Positions 36,853 through 46,080 of a DNA stretch of 64,000 nt are shown here, piece by piece (the stretch's first letter is position 1; the number at the start of each line of letters is the position of its first letter). The stretch is from NCBI GenBank assembly GCA_023266095.1, contig JAHFRV010000002.1, positions 3,972 through 67,971 on the forward strand. The letters are read 5' to 3'. The notes under the pieces are model-generated. The model was not told the origin of the DNA, ran no database searches, and worked only from the letters and a program-made list of their open reading frames with translations. A program made the translations under genes and the position numbers. Source of the DNA: Gammaproteobacteria bacterium (GTDB lineage: Bacteria > Pseudomonadota > Gammaproteobacteria > DRLM01).

Positions 36853-36868
36853 ATTACAAGATTGTAAT
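36853..36868. promoter_or_regulatory. Cop-box-like operator
   Basis: ATTACAAGATTGTAAT is a near-perfect 16-bp palindrome (ATTACA...TGTAAT half-sites) midway in the 158-bp divergent gap between the regulator and copA. CopR/CusR sites in proteobacteria have this half-site pattern. The assignment rests on motif and position. Confidence 0.7.
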
Positions 36869-36940
36869 GCGCCTGTCAGGTCGTGGACAGAGGTTTGAGG
36901 TTATCTTGTGTCCCATCTGCTTGCGAGAGGATGAACCGAG

Positions 36941-38689
36941 ATGAAACGTATTCCACGCCCGTCTCTTATGTTGCCGGACCTGCCACGCCGCCGATTCATT
37001 CAAGGCTTGGCCGCGGGCGGTGTTTTACTGGGGGTGTCTCCTGTGCTGAAACCGCTTTGGGCTCAGGAGCGCACAATGGCCAGCACAAGCACAGGGACCG
37101 CGCCGGTGCTGAGCGGTACCGAGTTCGATCTGACGATTGAGGAAATGGCCGTCAATTTTACCGGCACGCCACGTAGGGCGACAGTGGCTAACGGTTCGTT
37201 GCCAGCCCCCACCCTGCGCTGGCGAGAAGGGGATACCGTCACCCTGCGCGTCACTAATCGTTTGAATGAACCCACCGCGATTCACTGGCACGGTATCATC
37301 CTGCCTTTTGAGATGGACGGCGTGCCGGGCGTCAGCTTTCATGGCATCGCACCGGGCGAGACGTTCACTTATCGCTTCAAGGTGCGGCAGACAGGCACGT
37401 ATTGGTATCACGCCCACACTCTCCACGAACAGACCGGACTTTACGGCGCGATCATCATCGATCCCGCGCAGGGTGACTCCATCAAGTCCGATCGCGACTA
37501 TGTGGTGCAATTATCCGACTGGACCGATGAAGAGCCGTTGACGCTGTTCAAGAAGCTCAAAAAGCGGGGCGACTACTACAACTTTCATCAGTCGACAGTC
37601 GCCGATTTCTTTCATGATGTGTCGGCCATGGGTCTCACCGCCGCGCTCGACAAGCGCAAGATGTGGAATCAGATGCGTATGAATCCCACCGATCTGACGG
37701 ATATCTCGGCTTACACCTACACCTACCTCATGAACGGCACCGCGCCGACCGGTAACTGGACCGGGTTATTCAAACCCGGCGAACGATTACGGCTGCGCCT
37801 AATCAACGCCGGTGCCGCGACTTTCTTTGATGTGCGTATCCCGGGGCTGGCGATGACGGTGATCCAGGCCGACGGTCAGAACGTCGAGCCGGTGACGGTG
37901 GATGAGTTCCGCATCGGTCCGGGTGAAACCTATGACGTGCTGGTGTCACCCCAAGACCAAGCTTACACCCTCTTCGCGCAGGGGATGGATCGCAGCGGTT
38001 ATGCGCGCGGTACACTCGCGCCGCGCCTCGGCATGACGGCAGACGTTCCCGTCATGGACAAACCCGAATGGCTGACCATGACGGACATGATGGGCGATAT
38101 GGGTGGCGGTAATAGGGGTGTGATGGATCACAGCGCTCATGGCGGCATGGCGATGAGTAGCCCGGCCGTGCCTGTGCGTCACGCCAGCACTGAATTTGGC
38201 GCAAGCGTCGACATGCGTGTCGATACGCCGCGCACCAATCTCGACGATCCCGGTGTCGGTTTGCGCAACAACGGCCGCCGCGTGTTGACCTATGCCGACT
38301 TGCATACCATCGGCGGTCCGCTGGACGAACGCGACGCTGGACGTGAGATCGAGCTCCATCTCACCGGCAACATGGAACGCTATGCCTGGTCTATCGATGG
38401 TCTTGAGTTCAGTAAATCAAAACCCATCCATTTTCGGCATGGCGAGCGCCTGCGCGTCATCCTCCACAACGACACCATGATGACGCATCCCATGCATCTG
38501 CATGGCATGTGGAGCGAACTGGAAGATGCGCAGGGAAAATTTCTCGCACGCAAACACACCCTCAATGTACAACCGGCGCAGCGCATCAGTTTTAGTGTTA
38601 GCGCGGATGCGCCCGGCCACTGGGCCTGGCATTGCCACCTGCTGTATCACATGGCGGCGGGGATGTTCCGGCAAGTCATTGTGGCTTGA
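36941..38689 (+). CDS. copA: Multicopper oxidase CopA/PcoA (copper resistance)
   Basis: Periplasmic multicopper oxidase, 582 residues, oxidising Cu(I) or phenolics. It has a twin-arginine signal (RRRFIQGLAAGG, residues 16-27). Copper ligands lie in IHWHGIILP, YWYHAHTLHEQTG, HPMHLHGMW and HWAWHCHLLYHMAAGM. A Met/His-rich loop (MTDMMGDMGGG, MDHSAHGGMAMSS) sits before the third cupredoxin domain, as in CopA/PcoA. It is the first gene of the copper operon, divergent from cusR, and followed 11 bases later by copB. Confidence 0.95.
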   Translation: MKRIPRPSLMLPDLPRRRFIQGLAAGGVLLGVSPVLKPLWAQERTMASTSTGTAPVLSGTEFDLTIEEMAVNFTGTPRRATVANGSLPAPTLRWREGDTVTLRVTNRLNEPTAIHWHGIILPFEMDGVPGVSFHGIAPGETFTYRFKVRQTGTYWYHAHTLHEQTGLYGAIIIDPAQGDSIKSDRDYVVQLSDWTDEEPLTLFKKLKKRGDYYNFHQSTVADFFHDVSAMGLTAALDKRKMWNQMRMNPTDLTDISAYTYTYLMNGTAPTGNWTGLFKPGERLRLRLINAGAATFFDVRIPGLAMTVIQADGQNVEPVTVDEFRIGPGETYDVLVSPQDQAYTLFAQGMDRSGYARGTLAPRLGMTADVPVMDKPEWLTMTDMMGDMGGGNRGVMDHSAHGGMAMSSPAVPVRHASTEFGASVDMRVDTPRTNLDDPGVGLRNNGRRVLTYADLHTIGGPLDERDAGREIELHLTGNMERYAWSIDGLEFSKSKPIHFRHGERLRVILHNDTMMTHPMHLHGMWSELEDAQGKFLARKHTLNVQPAQRISFSVSADAPGHWAWHCHLLYHMAAGMFRQVIVA

Positions 38690-38706
38690 AGTTAAGGGAA
38701 ATGAAA

Positions 38707-39642
38707 ATGAATAACAAAGGCCAATTGCTCGCCGCTACGATGATCATGGTCAGTCTCTCTTCCGCATGGGCGCAGAATGACACACATACAACCCATACCA
38801 CCGAGGATGTAGTCACAGAACCGATGAATCACGACGCAATGCCGGGGATGAATCACGACGGCATGTCCGGCATGGATGAGATGAATATGGAAGGCATGGA
38901 GATGAATCACGACACGATGCCGGATCAAGCACCATCGTCCGGTCTACGCGATCCCCACGCCTATGCGGACGGTTATGATTTCAGCCAATTCCCGATGCGG
39001 CACGAGGCGGTCGGGATCAAACTTGGTTCGCTGCTCGTCAATCGGCTGGAGGCCGTGCGTGCCGACCACACCACCTCCGCCGCCTATGATCTGCAGGCGT
39101 GGTACGGCGGCGACTTCGACCGCGCCGTACTCAAGGCCGAGGGTGATATCGACAACGGCAAAGTCGATGAGGCCAGTACCGAACTGTTGTGGGGTCACGC
39201 CATCGCCGCTTTTTGGAATACCCAGCTTGGTCTGCGTTATGACAGCGGGGATGGGCCGGACCGCAGCTGGTTGGCCTTCGGTATACAAGGGCTTGCGCCT
39301 TATTGGTTCGAGGTGGATGCCACCGCCTATGTGAGTGAAGAAGGACGCACCGCGCTGAAGCTGGAGACGGAGTACGAACTGTTGCTGACGCAGAGACTGG
39401 TACTGCAGCCGCGTATCGAGGCGGATTTATACGGTAAAAACGCTGCGGAGCGTGGGAAAGGTCCGGGCTTGTCCGAACTGGCTGTGGGTCTGCGTTTGCG
39501 CTACGAAATTCGCCGTGAGTTCGCCCCCTACGTCGGTGTCGAATGGGCCGGTAAGTTCGGCGGTACCGCCGATTATACCCGCGACGCGGGCTTGGAGACC
39601 AAGGAGACACGGGTCGTGGCCGGGCTGCGCTTCTGGTTTTAA
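38707..39642 (+). CDS. copB: Outer-membrane copper resistance protein CopB/PcoB
   Basis: I chose the second of two ATGs (38707) because AAGGGA lies at the right distance; 38701 adds two residues. 311 residues: signal peptide (cleavage near SSAWA-QN), a Met/His/Asp-rich segment (MNHDAMPGMNHDGMSGMDEM) and the CopB beta barrel (DPHAYADGYDFSQFP, KLGSLLVNRLEAV, SELAVGLRLRYEIRREFAPY, ending in an aromatic FWF). It acts with CopA. It is in the same operon. Confidence 0.93.
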   Translation: MNNKGQLLAATMIMVSLSSAWAQNDTHTTHTTEDVVTEPMNHDAMPGMNHDGMSGMDEMNMEGMEMNHDTMPDQAPSSGLRDPHAYADGYDFSQFPMRHEAVGIKLGSLLVNRLEAVRADHTTSAAYDLQAWYGGDFDRAVLKAEGDIDNGKVDEASTELLWGHAIAAFWNTQLGLRYDSGDGPDRSWLAFGIQGLAPYWFEVDATAYVSEEGRTALKLETEYELLLTQRLVLQPRIEADLYGKNAAERGKGPGLSELAVGLRLRYEIRREFAPYVGVEWAGKFGGTADYTRDAGLETKETRVVAGLRFWF

Positions 39643-39671
39643 AGTCTATGCTTATCTAACAGGAATAATCC

Positions 39672-40292
39672 ATGTTCGAGATCATCCCCAACTGGCACCC
39701 CCTTTTCGTACACTTTACCGTGGCGCTGTTTTCACTGGCGGTGGGGCTCTTTGCAGTCACCCCCTTCATGAACTCGCCCTTGAAAGAACAGTGGCAGACC
39801 GTAGCGCGTTGGAATTTGTGGTTCGGCGCGGGCATCACCGTCATCACCGGGCTGGCGGGGCTATATGCCTACAACACCGTCGCCCACGACACGCCTTCCC
39901 ATGCCGCGATGACGGAACACCGCAACTGGGCCATCGTTACCATCACTCTGATTCTGGCGCTGGCTGCCTGGTCCATAGTCCGTGTACGCCGCAACCAAGC
40001 ACTCGGTACTGTGTTTATCGTAGCGATGGTCGTTGCAGGTGGCGCGCTGGCCTCGACCGCGTGGCACGGCGGCGAGGTGGTCTATCGCTATGGTCTGGGT
40101 GTGATGTCGCTGCCGAAGGCTGAGGGTGACGGGCATAACCATGCGCAGGGTGGCGGCACGGCTCCGAGCATGCAAGAGCGTCACAAGGATCATGGCGGAG
40201 ACGACCGTCACGACGCCATGGGTGATAGGGAGATGAATTCCACTAGTATGGCTGGAGCGATGGAAGGCGATGGCCATGACCACGAACATTGA
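39672..40292 (+). CDS. DUF2231 membrane protein with His-rich tail
   Basis: 206 residues with four membrane helices starting MFEIIPNWHPLFVHFTVALF, the DUF2231 signature (HPxxVHFxxAL) that is predicted to hold a metal or haem His pair. The C-terminal 55 residues are hydrophilic and rich in His, Met and Asp (DGHNHAQGG, HKDHGGDDRHD, GDGHDHEH), typical of metal-binding tails. Ribosome site AGGAA. It lies 29 bases after copB, so in the copper operon. A role as a copper sink or cytochrome-like protein is inference. Confidence 0.8.
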   Translation: MFEIIPNWHPLFVHFTVALFSLAVGLFAVTPFMNSPLKEQWQTVARWNLWFGAGITVITGLAGLYAYNTVAHDTPSHAAMTEHRNWAIVTITLILALAAWSIVRVRRNQALGTVFIVAMVVAGGALASTAWHGGEVVYRYGLGVMSLPKAEGDGHNHAQGGGTAPSMQERHKDHGGDDRHDAMGDREMNSTSMAGAMEGDGHDHEH

Positions 40293-40413
40293 TTGTTGAT
40301 GATCACAATCAAACGTACAAAGTTGTGTATCAGGATACAAATAGGGCGCTGTGAAGAGGAACCAACCCACGCCACCTGAAAACGGGTGACCTCGAAAGCG
40401 GAAGGAGGTTGTT

Positions 40414-40560
40414 ATGCCACATGAGATCATAGGCACGATACATGAAACGGGAATGCCTGGAAATTACCACTGGCTGTTTTGGGTGGTGGTGGCCGGGTTG
40501 GCGGTCGTGCTTTTTCTAGTGTGGCGGCACGGCATATCACGCGGTAAGCGCCCACGATAA
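40414..40560 (+). CDS. 48-residue single-span membrane protein
   Basis: Short gene preceded by a strong ribosome site (GAAGGAGGTTGTT). It encodes MPHEIIGTIHETGMPGNYHW, then one membrane segment (LFWVVVAGLAVVLFLVW) and a basic tail (RHGISRGKRPR). The His/Met content before the span is compatible with metal binding. It lies inside the copper gene set between DUF2231 and the Met-rich protein. No family recognised. Confidence 0.7.
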   Translation: MPHEIIGTIHETGMPGNYHWLFWVVVAGLAVVLFLVWRHGISRGKRPR

Positions 40561-40651
40561 CGCGATTTCAAATGGTTGGAGCAGTCTATTAAAACAGTGA
40601 ATGTTTTTTGAGGGCGCATGTTGCGCCAATTTAACCACAAGGAGCGCTACC

Positions 40652-41122
40652 ATGAAAACGATCTCTATTTCTACGCTATTGATGTGTTCGTTTGCACTGC
40701 CCTTGGCTCAGGCGGATGACAAGCATCATCCTCAGCAGGGACAAGAGGCGGCGGCAACTACATCCGCGACTTCATCTTCTCAGGACATGGGCATGATGGA
40801 CATGAATCGCATGCAGGAAATGCATAAGACAATGGAACGTGTACAGCAAAGCAAGGATCCCACCGAGCGGCAACGGTTGATGCAGGAGCACATGGAGCAA
40901 ATGCACAAGATGATGGGCGACATGCACGGCATGATGGGCAAGGGAATGGGCGGCGGTATGTCCGCCGAGGATCGTCAGCAGATGATGCAAAAACGCATGG
41001 ACATGATGCAGGGCATGATGGAGCAGATGATGGAACACATGATGGCCATGGAAGGTGCGGCACCGTCGCGGGGTAAAGAAGCGGGTTCAGGCGGCAACCA
41101 TGACCAGCAACAGATGAAGTAA
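40652..41122 (+). CDS. Met-rich periplasmic protein of the copper operon
   Basis: I chose the ATG at 40652 behind AAGGAGCG. 156 residues: signal peptide (cleavage LAQA-DD), a Gln/Ser/Thr linker, and a long helix of MxxMH motifs (MDMNRMQEMHKTMERV, EQMHKMMGDMHGMMGKGMGG, RMDMMQGMMEQMMEHMM). Such Met/His arrays bind Cu(I). It resembles, in composition only, periplasmic copper chaperones of the CusF/PcoE type. Confidence 0.8.
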   Translation: MKTISISTLLMCSFALPLAQADDKHHPQQGQEAAATTSATSSSQDMGMMDMNRMQEMHKTMERVQQSKDPTERQRLMQEHMEQMHKMMGDMHGMMGKGMGGGMSAEDRQQMMQKRMDMMQGMMEQMMEHMMAMEGAAPSRGKEAGSGGNHDQQQMK

Positions 41123-41314
41123 GACCCGGTCTTGGCCTGGTGGGTTGCTTCTTTGCGCGGCGTGACACGGAGCTAACCTCGTCTGCCGTTATGGCCGGGG
41201 TGTGATTTCCCTGCTTAAGGTGGAAGATGACGGCCATGTCCACCAACACGCCGACGCCCCGGATCATCACCCGTACCGTGGCAACGCAACGCTTTTAGCT
41301 CAAGGAGGAAGGAT

Positions 41315-42367
41315 ATGATACTCGTGACTCGGATCGGGATGTGGCTTGTGGCGATGTTCCTATTACCGTCAATTGCAGTCGCGGTGCCGCTGATGTACGT
41401 GCCCACCGGAGGTAGTAATGAAGTAATCGTGATCGACGCGGCCGAGGATCGTATCGTCGGACGCATCGGCGAGCTTGAGAATGCGCACGGTCTTGCCGCA
41501 ACCCCCGATGGCAGATATCTGGTCGCCGGCAGTATGCAGGCGGCGCCGCCGGGCGATGCCGCGGTTGCGGCCAAGCCGGTACAAATCGGCGAAGAAGAGC
41601 ACAGGCAGCATCACGCGCCGCAAGCCTCGCCCGCCGCCGCATCCAGTTTCCTTTCGATTGTGGACATCGAGGGTGCGCGCGTCATCCGCCGTATTCCGGT
41701 TGCCGGATTAACCCATCACACGGCCGTCTCGCCCGATGGTCATGTCGCTGTTGCCGTGCATTCCGGCGCGGGAATGATTTCTCTCGTAGACATGGAAACC
41801 CTGGCGGTTTTCAAAACGCTAAACACCGGGGCCGCGCCAAATTACGCGGTATTCAGCAAAGACGGCCGGCGCTTGTATGTCTCAAACAGCGGTGCGCACA
41901 CCGTGAGTGAAATCGATACCGCGCAGTGGCGCATCCTGCGCGAATTGCCGGGCGGCAGGAAGCCGGAGCACCTGACGCTGCCCGGCAACGGCAAAACGCT
42001 CTACGTCGCCGCCGTGGACGGCGCGGAGGTGTCCGCGCTCGATCTGGCGGCGGGCACGCTGAAAACGAGTTATGCCACGGGCAAGGGGCCGCACGGTCTC
42101 GCGATTTCCGACGACGGACGCTGGCTGTTCGTCTCCGGATTGGAAGATGGAACCTTGGTGCGCTGGGACTTGGCGGCGGGGACATCGGACAAGATCGATC
42201 TCAAACCCGCGCCGTATCACGTGGAATATGTCGCCGCAGTGAAGAAACTGTACGTTTCCAGCCGCCTCGAACCCAAGATCTGGGTGATCGACCCGCAGGA
42301 TATGGCGGTGCGCGGGGTGATCGAGCTGGGCGCGGGCGCGGTCGGACACCAGATGGTGGTGAGGTAA
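41315..42367 (+). CDS. YVTN-family beta-propeller exported protein
   Basis: 350 residues with a signal peptide (cleavage near SIAVA-VP) and about seven beta-propeller blades of the YVTN/40-residue type (PLMYVPTGGSNEVIVIDAAE, GRRLYVSNSGAHTVSEIDTA, GKTLYVAAVDGAEVSALDLA, KKLYVSSRLEPKIWVIDPQD). An insertion of about 35 residues carries His residues (EEEHRQHHAPQ). It is probably periplasmic; related proteins accompany nitrous-oxide or copper enzymes. Very good ribosome site (AAGGAGGAAGG). Its function in the copper set is unknown. Confidence 0.82.
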   Translation: MILVTRIGMWLVAMFLLPSIAVAVPLMYVPTGGSNEVIVIDAAEDRIVGRIGELENAHGLAATPDGRYLVAGSMQAAPPGDAAVAAKPVQIGEEEHRQHHAPQASPAAASSFLSIVDIEGARVIRRIPVAGLTHHTAVSPDGHVAVAVHSGAGMISLVDMETLAVFKTLNTGAAPNYAVFSKDGRRLYVSNSGAHTVSEIDTAQWRILRELPGGRKPEHLTLPGNGKTLYVAAVDGAEVSALDLAAGTLKTSYATGKGPHGLAISDDGRWLFVSGLEDGTLVRWDLAAGTSDKIDLKPAPYHVEYVAAVKKLYVSSRLEPKIWVIDPQDMAVRGVIELGAGAVGHQMVVR

Positions 42368-42397
42368 GTCCGAGGATAGTCATACCAAGGAGCGCGT

Positions 42398-44758
42398 ATG
42401 AAAACCGATCCGGTTTGCGGGATGGCGGTGGATGAAACGCGGGCCGCGGGTAACGCGATGCACGTGGGAAGGACGTACTACTTCTGCTCTCCAGCATGTC
42501 AGGCGAAGTTTCAGGCGCATCCCGAACAATATGTGACGGTTTCCGCCGGGCAGAACGCACCAGTGCCGCGAGAGCCAGGGGTGGCGGGAGCGGCGGCTGC
42601 TATGCGGGTGCCGCCGGTGCAAATGAATGGCGGTACTCCCGCGGCCAAATCCGCCAAGGATCCCATCTGCGGCATGCTAGTGGATAAAGCCAACGCGCTC
42701 AAAACTGAGCGTGCCGGACGCGCCTACTATTTTTGCAGCGTGGGTTGCCAACGCACCTTCGAATCGCCTGAGCAGGAACTCAAATCGATGCGCACCCGCG
42801 TGACCATCGCCCTCACCGGCGTGCTGGCGCTGGCCATTTTGCGCGCGGGGGCGTTTCTGGGGCTGGCGACTGGCGCCACTATTGTCACCTGGGCGCCGAT
42901 TCCGCAACTGCCCTGGTTCACCTGGGGCATGTGGCTATTTCTGTTGGTCACTCCGGTACAGTTCATCGGCGGCTGGAGCTTTTACAAGGGCGCGTGGTCC
43001 GCGATCAAGACGCGCCACATCAACATGGATTTTCTCATCGCACTCGGCACCTCGGTGGCCTATTTCTATAGCGTGGCGGTGCTGTTCTTCCCCGAGGTCC
43101 TACCGATCAAGGTGGAAGAGCGCGATGTCTACTTCGAGGTTTCCGCCGTCATCATCGCCTTCGTGCTATTGGGTAAGTACATGGAGGAAATCATCAAGAA
43201 ACGTTCCTCGGCGGCGGTGAGGAAGCTCCTGGACTTGAAGCCCGCCGTCGCCCGCGTCATCCGCGAGGGCGCCGAGATGGAGGTGCCCGCTGAATCGGTG
43301 ATGGTGGACGAAACCGTGGTGGTACGGCCGGGCGAGAAAATCCCCACCGACGGCCTGGTGCTGGAAGGCAACTCCTCGGTGGACGAGGCTATGCTCACCG
43401 GCGAGTCCATGCCAGTGGAAAAGGCAGCGGGCAGCGCGGTGATCAGCGGCACGCTCAATCGTACCGGTCTGTTCCGCTTCAAGGCGACGCGGGTCGGGGC
43501 CGAGACGGCACTGGCCCAGATCATCAAGATGGTGGAAGACGCCCAGGCCAGCACCGCCGCCGTGCAGCGCCTCGCCGACAAGGTGACCGCGTATTTCGTC
43601 CCGGCGGTGGTGGCGATCGCTTTCCTGGCCTTTTTCGGCTGGTGGGCGGCCGGTAACTTCCCGCAGGGACTGCTCGCCTTTATCGCGGTGTTGATCATCT
43701 CTTGCCCGTGCGCGCTGGGCGTCGCCACGCCGGCAGCGCTGATGGTGGGCGTGGGCAAGGGGGCCGAAGCCGGTATCTTGATCCGTGGCGCCGACGTGTT
43801 GGAGCGTGCGGAAAAGCTGACTACGGTGGTGTTCGACAAGACCGGCACACTCACTCGCGGTGAACCCAACGTCACCGATATCGTTGCGCTTGGCGATGCG
43901 ACGGAAGCTGACATCTTACGTCTCGCCGCCGCGGTCGAGGCCGGCTCGGAGCATCCCCTCGGCGAAGCGATTGTAAGAGCCGCGAAACATCGAGACATGA
44001 TGCCGCCTGCGGTGACAGGTTTTGATGCGATTCCCGGCCATGGTATTCGCGGCCAAGCCGAGGGCCGGCAAGTGCTAATGGGAAACCGCCGCTTATTCGC
44101 ACGCGAAGGGATCGATTCAAAGACTACCGACGAGGCCATGACGCGTCTGGAAACCGAAGGCAAGACCGCCATGCTGGTGGGCTGGGACGGCAAACTGTCG
44201 GGCATTATCGCCGTCGCCGACACGCTGAAACCGGAGGCGCAGGAGGCGGTGTCAGCGCTGAAACAAGAAGGCATCGAGGTGATTCTGCTTACCGGCGACA
44301 ACCAGCGCACCGCACAGGCCATCGCCGCGCAACTCGGCATTACGCAAGTGATTGCGGAGGTGCTGCCGGGCGACAAGGCGCGCATCATTCAAGAGCTGCA
44401 GCAACAAGGTCAGGCGGTTGCCATGGTGGGTGACGGTGTCAACGACGCGCCAGCGCTCGCGGTGGCCGATATTGGCATCGCCATTGGTTCGGGTTCCGAC
44501 GTGGCCAAGGAGACCGGCGGCATCGTCCTGATCAAGAATGACGTGCGCGATGTGGTCGCGGCTATCCGCCTGTCGCGCGCCACGATGCGCAAGATCAAGC
44601 AGAACCTGTTCTGGGCCTTCATCTACAACAGCGTGGGCATCCCCATCGCGGCCTTGGGATTATTGAACCCGATTATCGCGGCGGCGGCGATGGCGCTGAG
44701 TTCGCTGTCAGTGATCGTGAATTCGGCGCTGCTCAAGCGCGCGCGGTTGACACCATGA
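42398..44758 (+). CDS. copA: Copper-exporting P1B-type ATPase with two YHS domains
   Basis: 786 residues. Instead of CxxC HMA domains, it has two YHS metal-binding domains ([10 protein letters not shown] with YYFCSPAC, residues 4-34; [10 protein letters not shown] with YYFCSVGC, residues 88-117). Eight membrane helices carry the CPC motif ([11 protein letters not shown], about residue 435). DKTGTLT with the phosphorylated Asp is at about 480, GDGVND in the hinge, and the last helices carry [12 protein letters not shown], typical of Cu(I) P1B-1 pumps. Its stop overlaps the methyltransferase start (ATGA). Confidence 0.92.
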   Translation: MKTDPVCGMAVDETRAAGNAMHVGRTYYFCSPACQAKFQAHPEQYVTVSAGQNAPVPREPGVAGAAAAMRVPPVQMNGGTPAAKSAKDPICGMLVDKANALKTERAGRAYYFCSVGCQRTFESPEQELKSMRTRVTIALTGVLALAILRAGAFLGLATGATIVTWAPIPQLPWFTWGMWLFLLVTPVQFIGGWSFYKGAWSAIKTRHINMDFLIALGTSVAYFYSVAVLFFPEVLPIKVEERDVYFEVSAVIIAFVLLGKYMEEIIKKRSSAAVRKLLDLKPAVARVIREGAEMEVPAESVMVDETVVVRPGEKIPTDGLVLEGNSSVDEAMLTGESMPVEKAAGSAVISGTLNRTGLFRFKATRVGAETALAQIIKMVEDAQASTAAVQRLADKVTAYFVPAVVAIAFLAFFGWWAAGNFPQGLLAFIAVLIISCPCALGVATPAALMVGVGKGAEAGILIRGADVLERAEKLTTVVFDKTGTLTRGEPNVTDIVALGDATEADILRLAAAVEAGSEHPLGEAIVRAAKHRDMMPPAVTGFDAIPGHGIRGQAEGRQVLMGNRRLFAREGIDSKTTDEAMTRLETEGKTAMLVGWDGKLSGIIAVADTLKPEAQEAVSALKQEGIEVILLTGDNQRTAQAIAAQLGITQVIAEVLPGDKARIIQELQQQGQAVAMVGDGVNDAPALAVADIGIAIGSGSDVAKETGGIVLIKNDVRDVVAAIRLSRATMRKIKQNLFWAFIYNSVGIPIAALGLLNPIIAAAAMALSSLSVIVNSALLKRARLTP

Positions 44759-45657
44759 ACGCGCCGCGCAGGGAAGAGCGTCAGCGAAGGGTTCTACCAG
44801 CGTCGCGGGAAGCACGACGCCGGGAACGACCGCCGCACCGGCACATCGTGGGCAAGTTGTGCGCGATCGCGATGGTGGTGTTTGCCGTCTTGGTGCTGCG
44901 CGTATGGGGCGTTACCCCCTACACGCTGTTGATTGTTGCCATCGCCCTGTCCTGTCCCGCCGTGATGTTTTACGGTTGGTGGCTGTCGCGGCGGGCGTTG
45001 GCCGCCCTCGACGAACCGGCGGTCCACACCCATGGCATGACCATGAATTATGCCGCGCCGGTTTATGATTTTTACTGTCCGCTGCTGGGACTCGGCGCAG
45101 AATTCCGCCGCGAGACCCTGCGCCATGCCGAACTGCGGCCGGGGCAGCATGTGCTGGATGTCGGTTGCGGCACCGGCGTGCTGACACGACTCGCGGCGCT
45201 CGCGGTGAGCGATAAAGGCGAAACGGTAGGGATCGATCCATCTCCGGCCATGCTGCAAGTCGCCCGCCGTAATGCAAACACCGAAGCGAGCCGCGCGAGC
45301 TTCAAGGTCGCCGCCATCGAAGCCTTGCCGTTCGAAAGTGGACGTTTCGATGTTGTGTTCTCGAGTTGCATATTGCACCACTTGCCGCCAGCGGTGAAAC
45401 GCGCCGGACTCGCCGAGGTGTACCGTGTGCTCAAACCCGGCGGTCGATTCGTGATTGTCGATGTCGATCACCCGGCAACCTGGTGGGTGTGGTTGATCGT
45501 CTGGCCGCTGCTGCTCATGCCCATGACCGCCAGCAATCTGCGCGGCGAGATTCCAGTTTTTTTGCAAACCGCCGGATTCAACCCCGTGATGACGCGGGGG
45601 CGCTGGATAAAATTGCTGAGTTTTTGGGTGGCCGTGAAGCCGCTGGCCGTGCCGTGA
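44755..45657 (+). CDS. Membrane-anchored class I SAM methyltransferase
   Basis: 300 residues: two N-terminal membrane segments ([40 protein letters not shown]), then a UbiE/COQ5-like methyltransferase domain with motif [46 protein letters not shown] and [19 protein letters not shown]. It is translationally coupled to the YHS copper ATPase by a four-base overlap. The substrate is unknown; methyltransferases of this layout recur beside metal ATPases. Confidence 0.82.
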   Translation: MNAPRREERQRRVLPASREARRRERPPHRHIVGKLCAIAMVVFAVLVLRVWGVTPYTLLIVAIALSCPAVMFYGWWLSRRALAALDEPAVHTHGMTMNYAAPVYDFYCPLLGLGAEFRRETLRHAELRPGQHVLDVGCGTGVLTRLAALAVSDKGETVGIDPSPAMLQVARRNANTEASRASFKVAAIEALPFESGRFDVVFSSCILHHLPPAVKRAGLAEVYRVLKPGGRFVIVDVDHPATWWVWLIVWPLLLMPMTASNLRGEIPVFLQTAGFNPVMTRGRWIKLLSFWVAVKPLAVP

Positions 45658-45676
45658 CGTACTCATCAAAAAACCA

Positions 45677-45829
45677 GTTGTGTGCTACGCACGCTGGGCG
45701 GGCACAAACCACGTGCCCACCCTACATCTTAATTCTTCGCTACTCCAAGCGAAGTCAACCATAAATGTAGGGTGGGTTAGCTGCGGGTTTTTTCGCAGCG
45801 TAACCCACCAAGCGTGCATAGCACACAAC
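45677..45829. repeat. 153-bp palindromic element with 19-bp inverted ends
   Basis: Ends gttgtgtgctacgcacgct and agcgtgcatagcacacaac are inverted copies differing at one position. Inside, the stretch starting atgtagggtgggttagctgc forms a second hairpin with cgcagcgtaacccacc, a T-run in its loop. The gtagggtgggtta type is, from memory, dispersed in many proteobacterial genomes. It has no coding capacity. Confidence 0.8.
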
Positions 45830-45867
45830 CACGGTTTTCAGCACTCATCAACCGGAGAGATAACACT

Positions 45868-46080
45868 ATGCCTGATACACACGAACACCATCTCCCGCGC
45901 CATGGCAAGGCCAGGATCAATTGGGTGCTGATCGGCTTTCTCGCTATCGCCGCCTTTTTTCTTTTCAGCGAACACCGCGCCCATGCGCTGGGCGTCTTGC
46001 CGTTTCTGCTGCTGCTTGCCTGCCCGCTGATGCATATCTTCATGCATCGCGGTCATGATGGGGGGCATAAGCATGACTGA
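45868..46080 (+). CDS. DUF2933 small membrane protein
   Basis: I chose the ATG at 45868 behind GGAGAG. 70 residues: His-rich start (DTHEHHLPRHGKARI), two hydrophobic segments (NWVLIGFLAIAAFFLFSEH, LGVLPFLLLLACPLMHIFMH) and the typical DUF2933 end ACPLMHIFMHRGHDGGHKH. DUF2933 proteins are usual companions of copper ATPases and of the isoprenylcysteine-methyltransferase-like gene that follows with an overlapping ATG. Confidence 0.85.
   Translation: MPDTHEHHLPRHGKARINWVLIGFLAIAAFFLFSEHRAHALGVLPFLLLLACPLMHIFMHRGHDGGHKHD

Noticed and set aside
41227-41298. 23-codon frame with a fair ribosome site (aaggtggaag) before the YVTN gene
   Set aside because: Too short and without features; could be a leader peptide but nothing supports it.
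43129-44388. Long open frame of about 420 codons on the minus strand
   Set aside because: Antisense of the YHS copper ATPase; composition is Ser/Pro/Arg-rich shadow sequence and the plus-strand gene has all family motifs.
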